From the NCBI RefSeq assembly GCF_000282455.1, contig NZ_AKJG01000041.1, positions 1 to 64,000 on the forward strand: a DNA stretch of 64,000 bases, given 5' to 3'. The notes below the pieces were generated by a model. It was not told the origin of the DNA and ran no database searches. It saw nothing but the letters and a program-made list of their open reading frames with translations. The stretch is from Pseudomonas sp. GM74. Its GTDB lineage: Bacteria > Pseudomonadota > Gammaproteobacteria > Pseudomonadales > Pseudomonadaceae. Position numbers and translations under genes: made by a program. Shown piece after piece: positions 9,166 to 18,680 of the stretch. The first letter of the stretch is position 1. Each line of letters begins with the position of its first letter.

Positions 9166-9423
9166 ATGGCCGTCAAGAAGAAACCGCCGATCCTGACCCT
9201 CACTCCCGAGCAGGAGAGCGAGGCCAATCGCAAGATCAAGCGTTTCATGGAAGACCGCTTCGAACTCGACCTCGGCTCGTTCGAGGCGGCGGAGATTCTT
9301 GAGCTGTTTACCCGTGAAATTGCTCCGCACTATTACAACAGGGCGATTTTCGATGTGCAGGCGCATCTCAAGGAGAGGTTCGAAAGCATCGAAAGCGACC
9401 TGTGGGCGCTCGAAAAAAATTAG
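9166..9423 (+). CDS. DUF2164 family protein
   Basis: 85 residues, starting directly after the hisH stop with no gap. The sequence matches the DUF2164 pattern I recognise: [37 protein letters not shown] followed by [10 protein letters not shown]. It is highly charged and predicted helical, with no signal peptide or membrane segment. Function unknown. Its zero-gap position between hisH and hisA means it is co-translated with histidine enzymes, but nothing in it points to a catalytic role. Confidence 0.85.
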   Translation: MAVKKKPPILTLTPEQESEANRKIKRFMEDRFELDLGSFEAAEILELFTREIAPHYYNRAIFDVQAHLKERFESIESDLWALEKN

Positions 9424-9425
9424 GA

Positions 9426-9508
9426 GCAGCTTCAAGCCGCAAGCTTCAAGCTGCAAGAATTGGTACACCGCATGCTCGCAGCTTGTCGCTTGCAGCTTGC
9501 CGCTCTTT
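9426..9508. repeat. Direct/inverted AAGCTGCAAG repeats between DUF2164 and hisA
   Basis: The gap holds copies of AGCTTCAAG/AAGCTGCAAG facing GCAGCTTGTCGCTTGCAGCTTG, giving a long imperfect hairpin around a central ~25-base loop. The same motif recurs at 10273-10342 in the next gap of the operon. Confidence 0.75.
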
Positions 9509-9524
9509 TGACGAAGGAAAAAGC

Positions 9525-10274
9525 ATGCTGATTATTCCCGCTATCGATCTTAAAGACGGTGCCTGTGTTCGTCTGCGCCAGGGCCGTATGGAAGATTCCA
9601 CGGTGTTCTCCGATGACCCGGTGAGCATGGCTGCCAAGTGGGTGGAGGGCGGTTGCCGCCGTCTGCATCTGGTCGACCTGAACGGCGCCTTCGAAGGCCA
9701 GCCGGTCAACGGCGAGGTGGTCACCGCCATCGCCAAGCGTTATCCGAACCTGCCGATCCAGATCGGCGGCGGTATCCGCTCCCTGGAAACCATCGAGCAC
9801 TACGTGAAAGCGGGCGTGAGCTACGTGATCATCGGCACCAAGGCCGTGAAAGATCCAGCCTTCGTCGCCGAAGCCTGCCGCGCGTTCCCGGGCAAAATCA
9901 TCGTGGGCCTGGATGCCAAGGACGGTTTTGTCGCCACTGACGGCTGGGCTGAAATCAGCACCATCCAGGTGATCGACCTGGCCAAGCAGTTTGAAGCAGA
10001 CGGCGTGTCTTCGATCGTTTATACCGACATCGCCAAAGACGGCATGATGCAGGGCTGCAACGTACCGTTCACCGCGGCACTGGCTGCTGCAACAAAGATC
10101 CCGGTGATCGCTTCCGGCGGCATCCACAACCTGGGCGACATCAAGACCCTGCTCGACGCCAGGGCGCCGGGCATCATCGGTGCGATCACAGGCCGCGCGA
10201 TTTATGAGGGCACGCTGGATGTGGCAGAAGCTCAGGCGTTCTGCGATAGCTACGCGGCCAGCTCCAAGCCATAA
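9525..10274 (+). CDS. hisA: Phosphoribosylformimino-AICAR ribotide isomerase HisA
   Basis: 249 residues, (beta/alpha)8 barrel. Opens the ring of ProFAR to give PRFAR, the substrate of HisFH. The half-barrel duplication shared with HisF is visible: [12 protein letters not shown] with catalytic Asp8 near the N-terminus, and [12 protein letters not shown] with the second aspartate in the C-terminal half. Phosphate loops are GGGIRS and ASGGI. I placed the start at ATG 9525 (AAGGAAAAAGC upstream), not at the longer frame that begins in the preceding repeats. Confidence 0.97.
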   Translation: MLIIPAIDLKDGACVRLRQGRMEDSTVFSDDPVSMAAKWVEGGCRRLHLVDLNGAFEGQPVNGEVVTAIAKRYPNLPIQIGGGIRSLETIEHYVKAGVSYVIIGTKAVKDPAFVAEACRAFPGKIIVGLDAKDGFVATDGWAEISTIQVIDLAKQFEADGVSSIVYTDIAKDGMMQGCNVPFTAALAAATKIPVIASGGIHNLGDIKTLLDARAPGIIGAITGRAIYEGTLDVAEAQAFCDSYAASSKP

Positions 10275-10342
10275 GCTGCAAGCTGCAAGTTAGAAGCGCG
10301 ACCGCGATCCGCTCTTTCTTGCAGCTTGAAGCTTGAAGCTTC
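10273..10342. repeat. AAGCTGCAAG / CAGCTTGAAGCTTG repeats between hisA and hisF
   Basis: Two tandem AAGCTGCAAGCTGCAAG units face TTGCAGCTTGAAGCTTGAAG, so the gap can fold into a hairpin. It is related to the repeat in the previous operon gap (9426-9508). Confidence 0.75.
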
Positions 10343-10362
10343 TTAATCGGAGATTAAGTCTT

Positions 10363-11133
10363 ATGGCGTTAGCCAAGCGCATCATCCCTTGCCTGGACGT
10401 GGACAACGGCCGGGTGGTCAAGGGTGTGAAATTCGAAAACATCCGCGACGCCGGTGACCCGGTGGAAATCGCACGTCGCTACGACGAGCAGGGCGCAGAC
10501 GAGATTACCTTTCTCGACATCACCGCCAGCGTCGACGGCCGCGATACCACGTTGCACACCGTCGAGCGCATGGCCAGCCAGGTGTTCATCCCGCTGACCG
10601 TGGGCGGTGGCGTGCGTACCGTGCAGGACATCCGCAATCTGCTCAATGCCGGTGCGGACAAGGTTTCGATCAACACCGCCGCGGTGTTCAACCCGGAGTT
10701 CGTCGGCGAAGCCGCGCAGCATTTCGGTTCGCAATGCATCGTGGTGGCTATCGATGCGAAGAAGGTTTCCGGACCGGGCGAAACCCCGCGCTGGGAAATC
10801 TTCACCCATGGCGGTCGCAAGCCAACCGGCCTCGACGCCGTTGAGTGGGCGAAGAAAATGGAAGGCCTGGGTGCCGGCGAAATCCTGCTGACCAGCATGG
10901 ACCAGGACGGTATGAAAAACGGTTTCGACCTGGGCGTCACCCGCGCCATCAGCGATGCGCTGGGCATTCCGGTGATCGCCTCCGGCGGTGTCGGCAACCT
11001 GCAACACCTGGCCGACGGCATTATCGAAGGCCACGCCAGCGCGGTACTGGCGGCGAGTATTTTCCACTTCGGCGAATACACGGTGCAGGAAGCCAAGGCC
11101 TATATGGCCCATCGCGGAATCGTGATGCGTTAA
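10363..11133 (+). CDS. hisF: Imidazole glycerol phosphate synthase, cyclase subunit HisF
   Basis: 256 residues, barrel paralogue of HisA. N-terminal [21 protein letters not shown] has the catalytic Asp11, and [15 protein letters not shown] carries the second catalytic aspartate. With HisH it makes imidazole glycerol phosphate and AICAR. The start at ATG 10363 matches the family N-terminus; ten extra in-frame codons upstream lie in repeat DNA. Last gene of the block; hisG, hisD, hisC and hisIE are not here, in line with the dispersed his genes of Pseudomonas. Confidence 0.97.
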   Translation: MALAKRIIPCLDVDNGRVVKGVKFENIRDAGDPVEIARRYDEQGADEITFLDITASVDGRDTTLHTVERMASQVFIPLTVGGGVRTVQDIRNLLNAGADKVSINTAAVFNPEFVGEAAQHFGSQCIVVAIDAKKVSGPGETPRWEIFTHGGRKPTGLDAVEWAKKMEGLGAGEILLTSMDQDGMKNGFDLGVTRAISDALGIPVIASGGVGNLQHLADGIIEGHASAVLAASIFHFGEYTVQEAKAYMAHRGIVMR

Positions 11134-11158
11134 ACAAACCGGTACAGGCCAGTGGACA

Positions 11159-11195
11159 CCATGACGTCCCCAAGGCACTCTTGGGGACGCCATGG
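11159..11195. terminator. 16-bp hairpin after hisF
   Basis: CCATGACGTCCCCAAG pairs with CTTGGGGACGCCATGG with one mismatch and a five-base GCACT loop. There is no T-run after the stem, so it may be an intrinsic terminator of weak type, an mRNA 3'-end stabiliser, or a protein-binding palindrome for the gene starting at 11212. Confidence 0.6.
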
Positions 11196-11211
11196 ATTTC
11201 GGTAGCCAGAC

Positions 11212-11967
11212 ATGCTTAAACGCTTTCTTCTCGTCCTTGCCAGCGCTTCTCTGTTGTTGATCAACGGAGCAAACGCTAAAGACAGCCCCGATACCGACCT
11301 GGTGTTGCTGACGGAGAACTTCCCGCCGTACAACATGGCGAAGAACGGCAAGAACTTCGCTCAGGACGAGAACATCAATGGCATCGCCACCGATATCGTT
11401 CGCGAGATATTCAAGCGCGCCGATATTACCTACAGCCTGACGCTGCGTTTCCCTTGGGAGCGAATCTACAAACTCACCCTGGAAAAACCCGGTTACGGCG
11501 TATTCGTCATGGCGCGCCTGCCGGATCGCGAAAAACTCTTCAAATGGGTCGGCCCGATTGGCCCGGACGACTGGATCATGCTGGCCAGGGCCGACAGCAA
11601 GATCACCCTCGAAACCTTGAATGACGCGCGCAAATACAAGATCGGCGCCTATAAGGGCGACGCGATTGCCGAGACGCTGGCCAAGCAAGGCCTCAACCCG
11701 ATCGTTGTGTTGCGCGATCAGGATAACGCCAGGAAACTGGTCAACGGCCAGATCGACCTGTGGGCCACCGGTGACCCGGCCGGGCGCTATCTGGCGCGCC
11801 AGGAAGGAGTCAACGGGTTGAGAACCGTACTGCGCTTCAACAGTGCCGAGTTGTACCTGGCGTTGAATAAAGATGTGCCGGATGAGGTCGTGGCCAAGCT
11901 GCAAGCGGCACTGGATCAGCTGCGCAAGGAAGGCGTGGTGGATGACATCATGGCGCGGTATCTGTAA
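11212..11967 (+). CDS. Periplasmic solute-binding protein (SBP_bac_3 family), orphan
   Basis: 251 residues. A signal peptide (MLKRFLLVLASASLLLINGANA) is followed by an extracellular solute-binding family 3 domain: LTENFPPYNMAKN at the start, GIATDIVREIFKRA, the hinge and a final LRKEGVVDDIMARYL. Such proteins feed amino-acid ABC importers or sense ligands. No permease or ATPase gene adjoins it, so its partner is elsewhere or it is a stand-alone sensor. The stop codon directly abuts the stop of the convergent protease gene. Substrate unknown. Confidence 0.85.
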   Translation: MLKRFLLVLASASLLLINGANAKDSPDTDLVLLTENFPPYNMAKNGKNFAQDENINGIATDIVREIFKRADITYSLTLRFPWERIYKLTLEKPGYGVFVMARLPDREKLFKWVGPIGPDDWIMLARADSKITLETLNDARKYKIGAYKGDAIAETLAKQGLNPIVVLRDQDNARKLVNGQIDLWATGDPAGRYLARQEGVNGLRTVLRFNSAELYLALNKDVPDEVVAKLQAALDQLRKEGVVDDIMARYL

Positions 11968-13209
11968 TCATCGCTTCGATACAGCCTGAGACGGAGTGTC
12001 CGGTGTCGCGCTCAAGTACACGGCACTTGTAAACACGTTGTTCAATGTCGCCCTTGTCAGCTGCTGTTCCCCTGAGGTGACACCAATAATGCAGAGCGCA
12101 GATGCGCCGCTTTGTGGGCCGATCTCAGTATTGATGTAAGCATCTTCAGTGCTGATCGCGGCGCTATAGTTACCTGGCACCTGACAATCCCGAGCGTTAT
12201 GGACCGTTTTATAGCGATAGAAGGGCGCCTCGAGGGAGAACCTGAAGTCCCACGTAGGCAATACGATCTGCCCAACCGCGTTTTGCGTTCTATGAACGTA
12301 TGACTTGAGTTTCCAGGGCTCCATGACAGTCAGCTCGACCGGCTCCAATGAACAATCCGCCCCATCGGGGGTGAAGACGCCGTCAATAAAGCACTTGTGC
12401 AGGAAGTTGGCCGAGTAGCTGTAGTTGATACGCGCAGCCGTGCAAGACGTCGAATGCTCACAATCGGGCGGCACCGGGATATTGCGCCACATCGCGATTT
12501 TACTGACGATGCCGGTGATTTCATTGGTGCGGCGGTTCAGCATCGGGCTACCGGAGCTGCCAGCGTGAAGGTCGCAGTTGTTTTTCATGGCCAAAGGGAA
12601 CACTCCGGGGTGATCGATGAACGTTCCGGCGGTTTGTTCAACGCAGGCACTCAATCGAAGCCCATCTTCGGCAAAGCCACCCGGCGCGCCAACGTTAAGT
12701 GCATCCTGACTCTCGTAGGTTTGATGGGACGCCAGCTTGAGCGGGTTGACCCCGGCCTGTATCAGCGACGCCAATGTCGCGTCGACTTCGAGTACTGCAA
12801 GATCGGTCCCGACCAGACTGCTCCATCGGGCCGTTCGGATGGCGTATTGGCGCTTACGCTGTGGCATGTCATAAAAGTAGTGGAAGGTGATGCTGGCTTC
12901 AAAAGGCAGATTGGTCCGCGCCGAACCGTATTCAAAGTACACGCAATGACCGCTGGTAAGCAGGTAAGCAGGGCCGGTGGCTCGGCCTTGCCTGTCTCGC
13001 GTGTCCAGTAAAACGGCGCTGCAAGTTTCGCCCGATTGGAGGCTGAGTCGTCCCACGCCGCTCCAGATTTCGTAAAAATGTTCGCTATTTTGCAGTGCTC
13101 TTGACGGTGAGTCGTTGACGGCGCCTTCGCCCAAGTCGCGGGCCTGTGCTGCGGAAGTAGCGATCAGGCCAATCAGGCCCGTGAGGCAAAAGAAGCTGAG
13201 GTATTTCAT
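11968..13209 (-). CDS. Secreted trypsin-like serine protease
   Basis: 413 residues with a signal peptide (cleavage after about residue 23, ATSAAQA). The chymotrypsin-fold triad can be read as His88 (LLTSGHC), Asp136 (GTDLAVLEVD) and Ser219 (HAGSSGSPML). About 120 further C-terminal residues contain several cysteines and no motif I recognise. I prefer ATG 13209 (MKYLS) over ATG 13215: AAGGA lies six bases before the former and touches the latter. Predicted to be exported and to act on periplasmic or extracellular proteins. Tail-to-tail with the binding-protein gene with zero spacing. Confidence 0.82.
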   Translation of the reverse strand: MKYLSFFCLTGLIGLIATSAAQARDLGEGAVNDSPSRALQNSEHFYEIWSGVGRLSLQSGETCSAVLLDTRDRQGRATGPAYLLTSGHCVYFEYGSARTNLPFEASITFHYFYDMPQRKRQYAIRTARWSSLVGTDLAVLEVDATLASLIQAGVNPLKLASHQTYESQDALNVGAPGGFAEDGLRLSACVEQTAGTFIDHPGVFPLAMKNNCDLHAGSSGSPMLNRRTNEITGIVSKIAMWRNIPVPPDCEHSTSCTAARINYSYSANFLHKCFIDGVFTPDGADCSLEPVELTVMEPWKLKSYVHRTQNAVGQIVLPTWDFRFSLEAPFYRYKTVHNARDCQVPGNYSAAISTEDAYINTEIGPQSGASALCIIGVTSGEQQLTRATLNNVFTSAVYLSATPDTPSQAVSKR

Positions 13210-13313
13210 ATCCATTCCTTGGTGATGAAATTCGGGGTGAGCGCTATCGTGGCACGCGTCTGTGTGCCGACAGGTATAAATAGTTATCGCGAAATGGAGT
13301 GGGCGGCGAAGAA

Positions 13314-14105
13314 TTACCGCGCGGTCGGGAGGCGGTACTGGCCATCCTTGCCGTGAGCTGCGGTCGCCCGATTGCCGCGCACACTGATCATCTGCCGGAT
13401 ATCAATCCACTCGATGCCCTGAGCCTTGAGCTTGGGCAATTCGCGCTCCAGCACCGAAAGTGTCTGTGGATACGGATGCCCGATCATCACCGCCGAGCCT
13501 TGCTTGTGCGCAAGGCTGATCGCTATCTGCAACTGAGTGAAGATCGCAGCCTCAGTACGCTCATCGTCGAGAAACACATCCCGTGAAACACTCGCCAAAC
13601 CGATCTTCTGGGCTTGGGCCGCGGCTACGGTCTGGGCGCTGGTGCGGCTGTCGACGAAGAATTTATGCCGGCGCTGCAAATCCGCCATCAACCACGCCAT
13701 GGCGGCTGGCTGTGCGGTCATGCGACTGCCCATGTGATTGTTGATGCCGCTGGTGTACGGGACCATTTTTAACGCGGCGTCCAGGCGTTTTTCCAGCTCA
13801 TCGACGGGCAACTCGGGATGCCAGGCGAACGGTCCGGTGGCCGGGTCCATGGGCATGTGCAGGATGACGATCTTGCCGGCGCGATGGGCTTCGCGGGCGA
13901 ATTCGGTGGCGTGGGGCGTGTCGGGCATGATTGCCGTGGTCACAGGGCCAGGCAGGGCCAGCACGCGACGATCCCGGGGCAGGTTCTGCCCCAGGTCATC
14001 GATGATCAGGCTCAGGTAGGCTTTGTGGGGCGTCGATCCGGCGGGTTCTGCGTGAGCAACACCCGCCAGACAAAACAACAGACCGATCAGTAACCGCAGA
14101 AACAT
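13314..14105 (-). CDS. Divergent polysaccharide deacetylase family protein (YibQ-like)
   Basis: 263 residues with a signal peptide (MFLRLLIGLLFCLAGVAHA). The core matches the divergent polysaccharide deacetylase family: LSLIIDDLGQNLPRDRRVLALPGPVTTAIMP, then HMPMDP, NNHMGSRMTA, FVDSRTSA and GHPYPQTL. The DD near the N-terminus and the HxxxxxxN/NNHMGS region are in the positions of the metal ligands of the fold. Activity of the family is not settled. It follows ctpA by one base and is likely co-transcribed with ctpA, envC and perhaps gpmI, the conserved envelope neighbourhood. Confidence 0.88.
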   Translation of the reverse strand: MFLRLLIGLLFCLAGVAHAEPAGSTPHKAYLSLIIDDLGQNLPRDRRVLALPGPVTTAIMPDTPHATEFAREAHRAGKIVILHMPMDPATGPFAWHPELPVDELEKRLDAALKMVPYTSGINNHMGSRMTAQPAAMAWLMADLQRRHKFFVDSRTSAQTVAAAQAQKIGLASVSRDVFLDDERTEAAIFTQLQIAISLAHKQGSAVMIGHPYPQTLSVLERELPKLKAQGIEWIDIRQMISVRGNRATAAHGKDGQYRLPTAR

Positions 14106-14106
14106 C

Positions 14107-15426
14107 TCAACGGCCGGACGTGATGCTCAGTCCTTTGAGCAGGCTCAGGGCCTGGGCCAATTGGTAATCATCGTCCTGCGGCATCGGCTTGGCTTTGCCG
14201 CTGGAGCCGGTCGGTTTGTCGGCGCCGCCGTTGCCGTTGCCCAGGTGGCCCTGCAAGTCGGCTTCCTTGAAGTAATCGCTGTCTTGCTCGCTGGTGATCT
14301 TGGCCTTGCGTACTTCGATGTCCGGCACGATGCCCTGAGCCTGGATGGAGCGACCGTTCGGCGTGTAATACAGCGCCGTGGTGATCTTCAATGCGCGCTC
14401 GTTGTTCAGCGGCAGCACGGTTTGTACCGAACCTTTGCCGAAGCTGGTGGTGCCCATGACGACTGCGCGTTTCTGGTCCTGCAGGGCACCGGCGACAATT
14501 TCCGAAGCCGAGGCGCTGCCGCCGTTGATCAGCACGACCATTGGCACGGCTTCGCTTTCGTCCTTGCCGGTGGCAGAGAAACGCAGCTCGGAGTTGGCGA
14601 TTCGGCCCTTGGTGTAAACGATCAGGCCCTTTGTGATGAAGTGGTCGACCACTTCCACCGCCGCTTGCAACACCCCGCCCGGGTTGTTGCGCAGGTCAAG
14701 AATGATGCCCTTGAGCTTCTTGCCGTTGTCCTTGCGCAGCTTGGCCAAGGCCTTGGAAACTTCTTCGCCGGTCTTGACCTGGAACTGGGTGATGCGAATG
14801 TAGCCGTAGCCCGATTCCAGCAACTGGCTCTTCACGCTCTTGACCTGGATGACGGCGCGGGACAGGGTCACGTCGAATGGCGTGCCGCCGTCGCGCACCA
14901 GGGTCAGGGTGATTTTCTGGCCGATCTTGCCGCGCATCTTGTCCACGGCTTCGGTCATGCTCTGGCCGCGAGTCGGCTGGCCGTTGATCTTGACGATGAA
15001 GTCGCCGGCCTGGATGCCGGCCTTGGAGGCCGGAGTGTCGTCAATGGGCGACACCACCTTGATGAAGCCGTCTTCGGCACCGACTTCGATGCCCAGGCCG
15101 CCGAATTCACCGCTGGTGCTTTCCTGCAACTCGGCGAAATCTTCAGGACCGAGGTAGGCAGAATGCGGATCGAGGTTGCTGAGCATGCCCTTGATGGCGT
15201 TTTCCAGCAGGGTCTTGTCGTCCACCGGTTCGACATAAGCGGCCTTGATCCGGTCCATCACCTCGGCAAAGGTGCGCAACTCATCCAGCGGCAGTGGCGC
15301 CTTGGTGGTCGCGGCAGTGCCCGCAGGCGCAACCGCCGGCGCTGGTTGAGCGGCAAACGCCAGAGGCGCTCCGATCACCAGGGCGATCGTCAGGGCCAGC
15401 GAGGTAAGGCGGGACAAATGCAGCAT
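14107..15426 (-). CDS. ctpA: Carboxyl-terminal processing protease (S41 family)
   Basis: 439 residues. Signal peptide ending near LAFA, then a PDZ domain (GGLGIEVGAEDGFIKVVSPIDDTPA at about 95-170) and the S41 catalytic domain with nucleophile Ser in GGSASASEI and the Lys in GTTSFGKGSVQT. Such periplasmic proteases degrade or trim C-termini of envelope proteins, including cell-wall hydrolases. The frame extends three codons further to a TTG at 15435, but AGGAG lies ten bases before ATG 15426 and only one base before the TTG. It sits directly downstream of the hydrolase activator envC, a functionally sensible pairing. Confidence 0.93.
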   Translation of the reverse strand: MLHLSRLTSLALTIALVIGAPLAFAAQPAPAVAPAGTAATTKAPLPLDELRTFAEVMDRIKAAYVEPVDDKTLLENAIKGMLSNLDPHSAYLGPEDFAELQESTSGEFGGLGIEVGAEDGFIKVVSPIDDTPASKAGIQAGDFIVKINGQPTRGQSMTEAVDKMRGKIGQKITLTLVRDGGTPFDVTLSRAVIQVKSVKSQLLESGYGYIRITQFQVKTGEEVSKALAKLRKDNGKKLKGIILDLRNNPGGVLQAAVEVVDHFITKGLIVYTKGRIANSELRFSATGKDESEAVPMVVLINGGSASASEIVAGALQDQKRAVVMGTTSFGKGSVQTVLPLNNERALKITTALYYTPNGRSIQAQGIVPDIEVRKAKITSEQDSDYFKEADLQGHLGNGNGGADKPTGSSGKAKPMPQDDDYQLAQALSLLKGLSITSGR

Positions 15427-15457
15427 GTCTAACAAACTCCTGAATTAGGTAACGCGC

Positions 15458-16753
15458 TTATCCTTGCGCGCGGCACCATTGTGCCGGATCACTCGGGTGA
15501 CCCTGCTGACGAATCGCAAAATACAATGCCGGTGTATCTTGTCCGCCACTGCTACCCACAGTGGAGATGGACTCACCGGCTTTAACCACATCACCTGCAG
15601 ACTTGAGCAGCGTCTGGTTGTGACCATAAAGACTCAAAAAACCGTTGCCGTGGTCGAGGATCACCAGCAACCCGGCGCCTCGCAGCCAGTCGGCAAACAC
15701 TACGCGACCACCATGCACCGCATGCACGGTGCTACCGGCAGACGCGCCGATCATCACGCCATCCCACTTGGTCCGGGCATCGTCGCCACGGCTTTCACCG
15801 TAGCGCGCCAGCAGTCGACCATCGACAGGCCAGGGAAGTTTGCCGCGGGTTGACGCAAACGGGCCGCCAAAGGTCTCGCCGGAACTGGAAACCAGTGCGC
15901 CAGGTGTCGATCTGACCGGTTTGCGTGGGGCGTCGTCGCTGGCATCTGCCTGCGCCTGGGCCTCACGTAAACGCTTTTTTTCGGCTTCCTGCTGGGCAAT
16001 CAGCGCTTTTTGTCGCGCTTCTTCTGCCTCACGGGCCTGGCGGGCCAGGGTTTCTTCAATGGTTTTAAGGACTTTAGACAGGTCTGCCTGATCCTGCTCG
16101 CGCGCCGCCAGTTTCTGATCGCGAGCCTTTACGTCGTCGTTGAGCTTGGCCAGGACTTGCTGGCGCTCCTTGCGGACTTTCTCGAGCTCGTCACGCTGGG
16201 TGTCGAGGCTGCTCTGCTGCACCAGCAGTTGCGCCTGCTGCATGGCGATGTCTTTCTCGACATTGGACAGTTGGCGCAGGGTTTCGTTGAAGTTCTTCAG
16301 CTGTTCCAGGCGAGCCTGGCTCAGGTAGTCGTAATAGGTGAGGGTACGGGCGAATCTTTCCGGATTCTGCTGGTTGAGCAGCAGCTTGAGGTATTCCTGG
16401 CGACCGTTCTGGTAGGCCGCCCGGGCTTGAATGGCGATCAGTCGTTGCTGTTCAATGCGCGCGCTCTGGAGTTTTTTTTTCTCCGCATCGAGTCGCTGCA
16501 GCTCGGCTTCGCTTTTCTTCAGCTCTTTTTGCAGGGCGTCGACCTGCTTCTCGAGCTTGCCCATTTCGGTTTCGGTGCCCTTGAGCTCTTTCTGCACGCC
16601 GGACTTTTCTTCCTGCAGCTTGCCCAGCAGCTTTTTCAGCTCGGCAATGTCCTGACGCGTGGCGTCCAACTGTTGTTGGGTATCTGCGCGCTCGTCAGCA
16701 AAGGCCGGTTGGAGCAGGCAAGTCAGAGCTAGGGCTATCAGGACGCGGAGCAT
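15458..16753 (-). CDS. envC: Murein hydrolase activator EnvC
   Basis: 431 residues. Signal peptide (MLRVLIALALTCLLQPAFA), a long coiled coil (about 22-270, rich in Gln, Lys, Glu) and a C-terminal LytM domain (WDGVMIGASAGSTVHAVHGGR ... LYGHNQTLL). The LytM domain lacks the first HxxxD ligands of active M23 peptidases, as in E. coli EnvC, which activates the amidases AmiA/AmiB during division. The start at 16753 gives a normal signal peptide; an in-frame ATG 23 codons upstream would bury it. The ribosome site is weak. Confidence 0.92.
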   Translation of the reverse strand: MLRVLIALALTCLLQPAFADERADTQQQLDATRQDIAELKKLLGKLQEEKSGVQKELKGTETEMGKLEKQVDALQKELKKSEAELQRLDAEKKKLQSARIEQQRLIAIQARAAYQNGRQEYLKLLLNQQNPERFARTLTYYDYLSQARLEQLKNFNETLRQLSNVEKDIAMQQAQLLVQQSSLDTQRDELEKVRKERQQVLAKLNDDVKARDQKLAAREQDQADLSKVLKTIEETLARQAREAEEARQKALIAQQEAEKKRLREAQAQADASDDAPRKPVRSTPGALVSSSGETFGGPFASTRGKLPWPVDGRLLARYGESRGDDARTKWDGVMIGASAGSTVHAVHGGRVVFADWLRGAGLLVILDHGNGFLSLYGHNQTLLKSAGDVVKAGESISTVGSSGGQDTPALYFAIRQQGHPSDPAQWCRAQG

Positions 16754-16884
16754 AGGGGCGGGCGGCACCAGGGAAAGGGACGGCCTAGTATGCCCGCCAT
16801 GGGCGGCAAAAAAAATGCCCAATTGGGACTGTGTGATAACTGGAGAGAGATGTGGGGAGATTTAGTCTTCAAAACCACCACAAA

Positions 16885-16966
16885 GGAGCTGGCTTGCCAG
16901 CGATTGCGGCCTGAGTTTCAACATAGAAGTTGGCTGTCAGATTGCTATCGCTGGCAAGCCAGCTCC
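16885..16966. repeat. Inverted repeat pair, GGAGCTGGCTTGCCAGCGAT class
   Basis: A 20-base arm at 16885-16904 and its exact reverse complement at 16947-16966 lie between gpmI and envC. The core GGAGCTGGCTTGCCAGCGAT is related to the common REP but has its own palindrome, so I count it as a separate class. Confidence 0.88.
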
Positions 16967-16997
16967 CACAGGATTTTCAGTGTTTTGGAGAGTCGGA

Positions 16998-18527
16998 TCA
17001 GACCAGAATCGAACTCCCGGTCATTTCTGCCGGTTGCTCAAGGCCCAGCAACTTCAGCATGGTCGGTGCCACGTCCGCCAGCACGCCACCTTCGCGGACC
17101 TTCAGGTCGCGCTTGCCGACATAGATGAACGGCACCGGCTCGGTGGTGTGCGCAGTGTGCGCCTGGCCAGTGGTTTCATCGGACATTTGCTCGACGTTGC
17201 CGTGGTCGGCGGTGATCAAGGCTTCGCCGCCGACTTTTTCCAGGGCATCGACGATGCGGCCCACGCACAGGTCCAGGCATTCAACAGCCTTGACCGCCGC
17301 TTTGAACACGCCGCTGTGACCGACCATGTCGCCGTTGGCGTAGTTGACCACGATCACGTCGTAACGCTGGTTTTCGATGGCGTCGACGATGCGGTCGGTG
17401 ACTTCAGGTGCGCTCATTTCCGGCTGCAAGTCATAGGTAGCGACTTTCGGCGACGGAATCAGGATGCGTTCTTCGCCCGGGAACGGTTCTTCGCGGCCGC
17501 CGGAGAAGAAGAAGGTCACGTGGGCATATTTTTCGGTTTCGGCAATACGCAGCTGGGTCTTGCCGTTTTTCGCCAGGTAGTCGCCCAGCACGTTTTCCAG
17601 GCTGCCGGCAGCGAAAGCCGACGGTGCGGGAATGCTGGCGGCGTATTGGGTCAGCATGACGAAACCGGCCAGTTTCGGCTGGCGGGCACGTTCGAACTCA
17701 CTGAAGTTGTCTTCGACGAACACGCGAGTCAGTTCGCGGGCGCGGTCGGCGCGGAAGTTCATGAACACCACGGCATCGCCGTCTTCGACTTTTACCGGCT
17801 CACCGATGGAGGTGGCTTTGACGAATTCGTCGCTCTCGCCGCGCTCGTAGGCTGCTTGCAGGCCTTCCTGGGCGGTGGCGGCGTTGAATTCGCCCTGGCC
17901 ATCGACAATCAGGTTGTAGGCCTGGGACACGCGGTCCCAACGGTTGTCGCGGTCCATGGCGTAGTAACGGCCGATCAGGCTGGCGATCCGGCCTTTGCCC
18001 AGGGCCTGGAAGGTCGCGTCGAGCAGTTCGATCGACGACTGTGCGCTTTTCGGCGGCGTGTCGCGGCCGTCGAGGAAGGCGTGCAGGTAGATGTTTTGTG
18101 CGCCGCGCTTGAAGGCCAGTTCGGCCATGGCGACCAGGTGATCCTGGTGGCTATGCACGCCGCCATCGGATAGCAGGCCCATGAAGTGTACGGCTTTGCC
18201 GGCGGCGACGGCCTTGTCCACGGCTGCGCAGATGGTCGGGTTCTCGAAGAACTCGCCGTCGCGGATCGATTTGGTCACGCGAGTGAAGTCCTGATACACC
18301 ACGCGGCCGGCGCCCAGGTTCATGTGGCCGACTTCGGAGTTGCCCATCTGGCCATCCGGCAGGCCGACGTCCATGCCGCTGCCCGAGATCAGGCCGTTCG
18401 GCACGGTGGCCCACAAGCGGTCCAGTACAGGCTTCTTCGCCGCGAAAATGGCGTTGGATTCGGGGCTGTCACTGTGACCGAAGCCGTCGAGAATCATCAG
18501 GACCAAAGGTTTAGGCGTGGTAGTCAT
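16998..18527 (-). CDS. gpmI: 2,3-bisphosphoglycerate-independent phosphoglycerate mutase
   Basis: 509 residues, the usual length. Interconverts 3- and 2-phosphoglycerate in glycolysis and gluconeogenesis using two Mn ions. Asp14 ([10 protein letters not shown]) and nucleophilic Ser64 ([17 protein letters not shown]) are present, as is the alkaline-phosphatase-fold C-terminal ITADHGNVE. The start at ATG 18527 is preferred over a GTG three codons upstream. With fbp at 39.3 kb it is one of two central carbon genes of this window. Confidence 0.97.
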   Translation of the reverse strand: MTTTPKPLVLMILDGFGHSDSPESNAIFAAKKPVLDRLWATVPNGLISGSGMDVGLPDGQMGNSEVGHMNLGAGRVVYQDFTRVTKSIRDGEFFENPTICAAVDKAVAAGKAVHFMGLLSDGGVHSHQDHLVAMAELAFKRGAQNIYLHAFLDGRDTPPKSAQSSIELLDATFQALGKGRIASLIGRYYAMDRDNRWDRVSQAYNLIVDGQGEFNAATAQEGLQAAYERGESDEFVKATSIGEPVKVEDGDAVVFMNFRADRARELTRVFVEDNFSEFERARQPKLAGFVMLTQYAASIPAPSAFAAGSLENVLGDYLAKNGKTQLRIAETEKYAHVTFFFSGGREEPFPGEERILIPSPKVATYDLQPEMSAPEVTDRIVDAIENQRYDVIVVNYANGDMVGHSGVFKAAVKAVECLDLCVGRIVDALEKVGGEALITADHGNVEQMSDETTGQAHTAHTTEPVPFIYVGKRDLKVREGGVLADVAPTMLKLLGLEQPAEMTGSSILV

Positions 18528-18619
18528 GGAATCCACTCGTGGCTGAGGTAAAAGGGGTAATGGAAAAAGGGAGTCGCAGTTTAAAGCGAAGTTCCGGCCA
18601 CGTCACCGCCGGACGGGGT

Positions 18620-18647
18620 TTGGCCCACCATAGTGGCTGTGTATACT
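18620..18647 (+). promoter_or_regulatory. Sigma-70 promoter of the rhodanese-grxC-secB genes
   Basis: TTGGCC (18620-18625) and TATACT (18642-18647) are separated by 16 bases, with a predicted start about 27 bases before the rhodanese-like ATG. Confidence 0.6.
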
Positions 18648-18680
18648 GGCCGACATTTTAACGCCCTGGAACCTCCTTCG

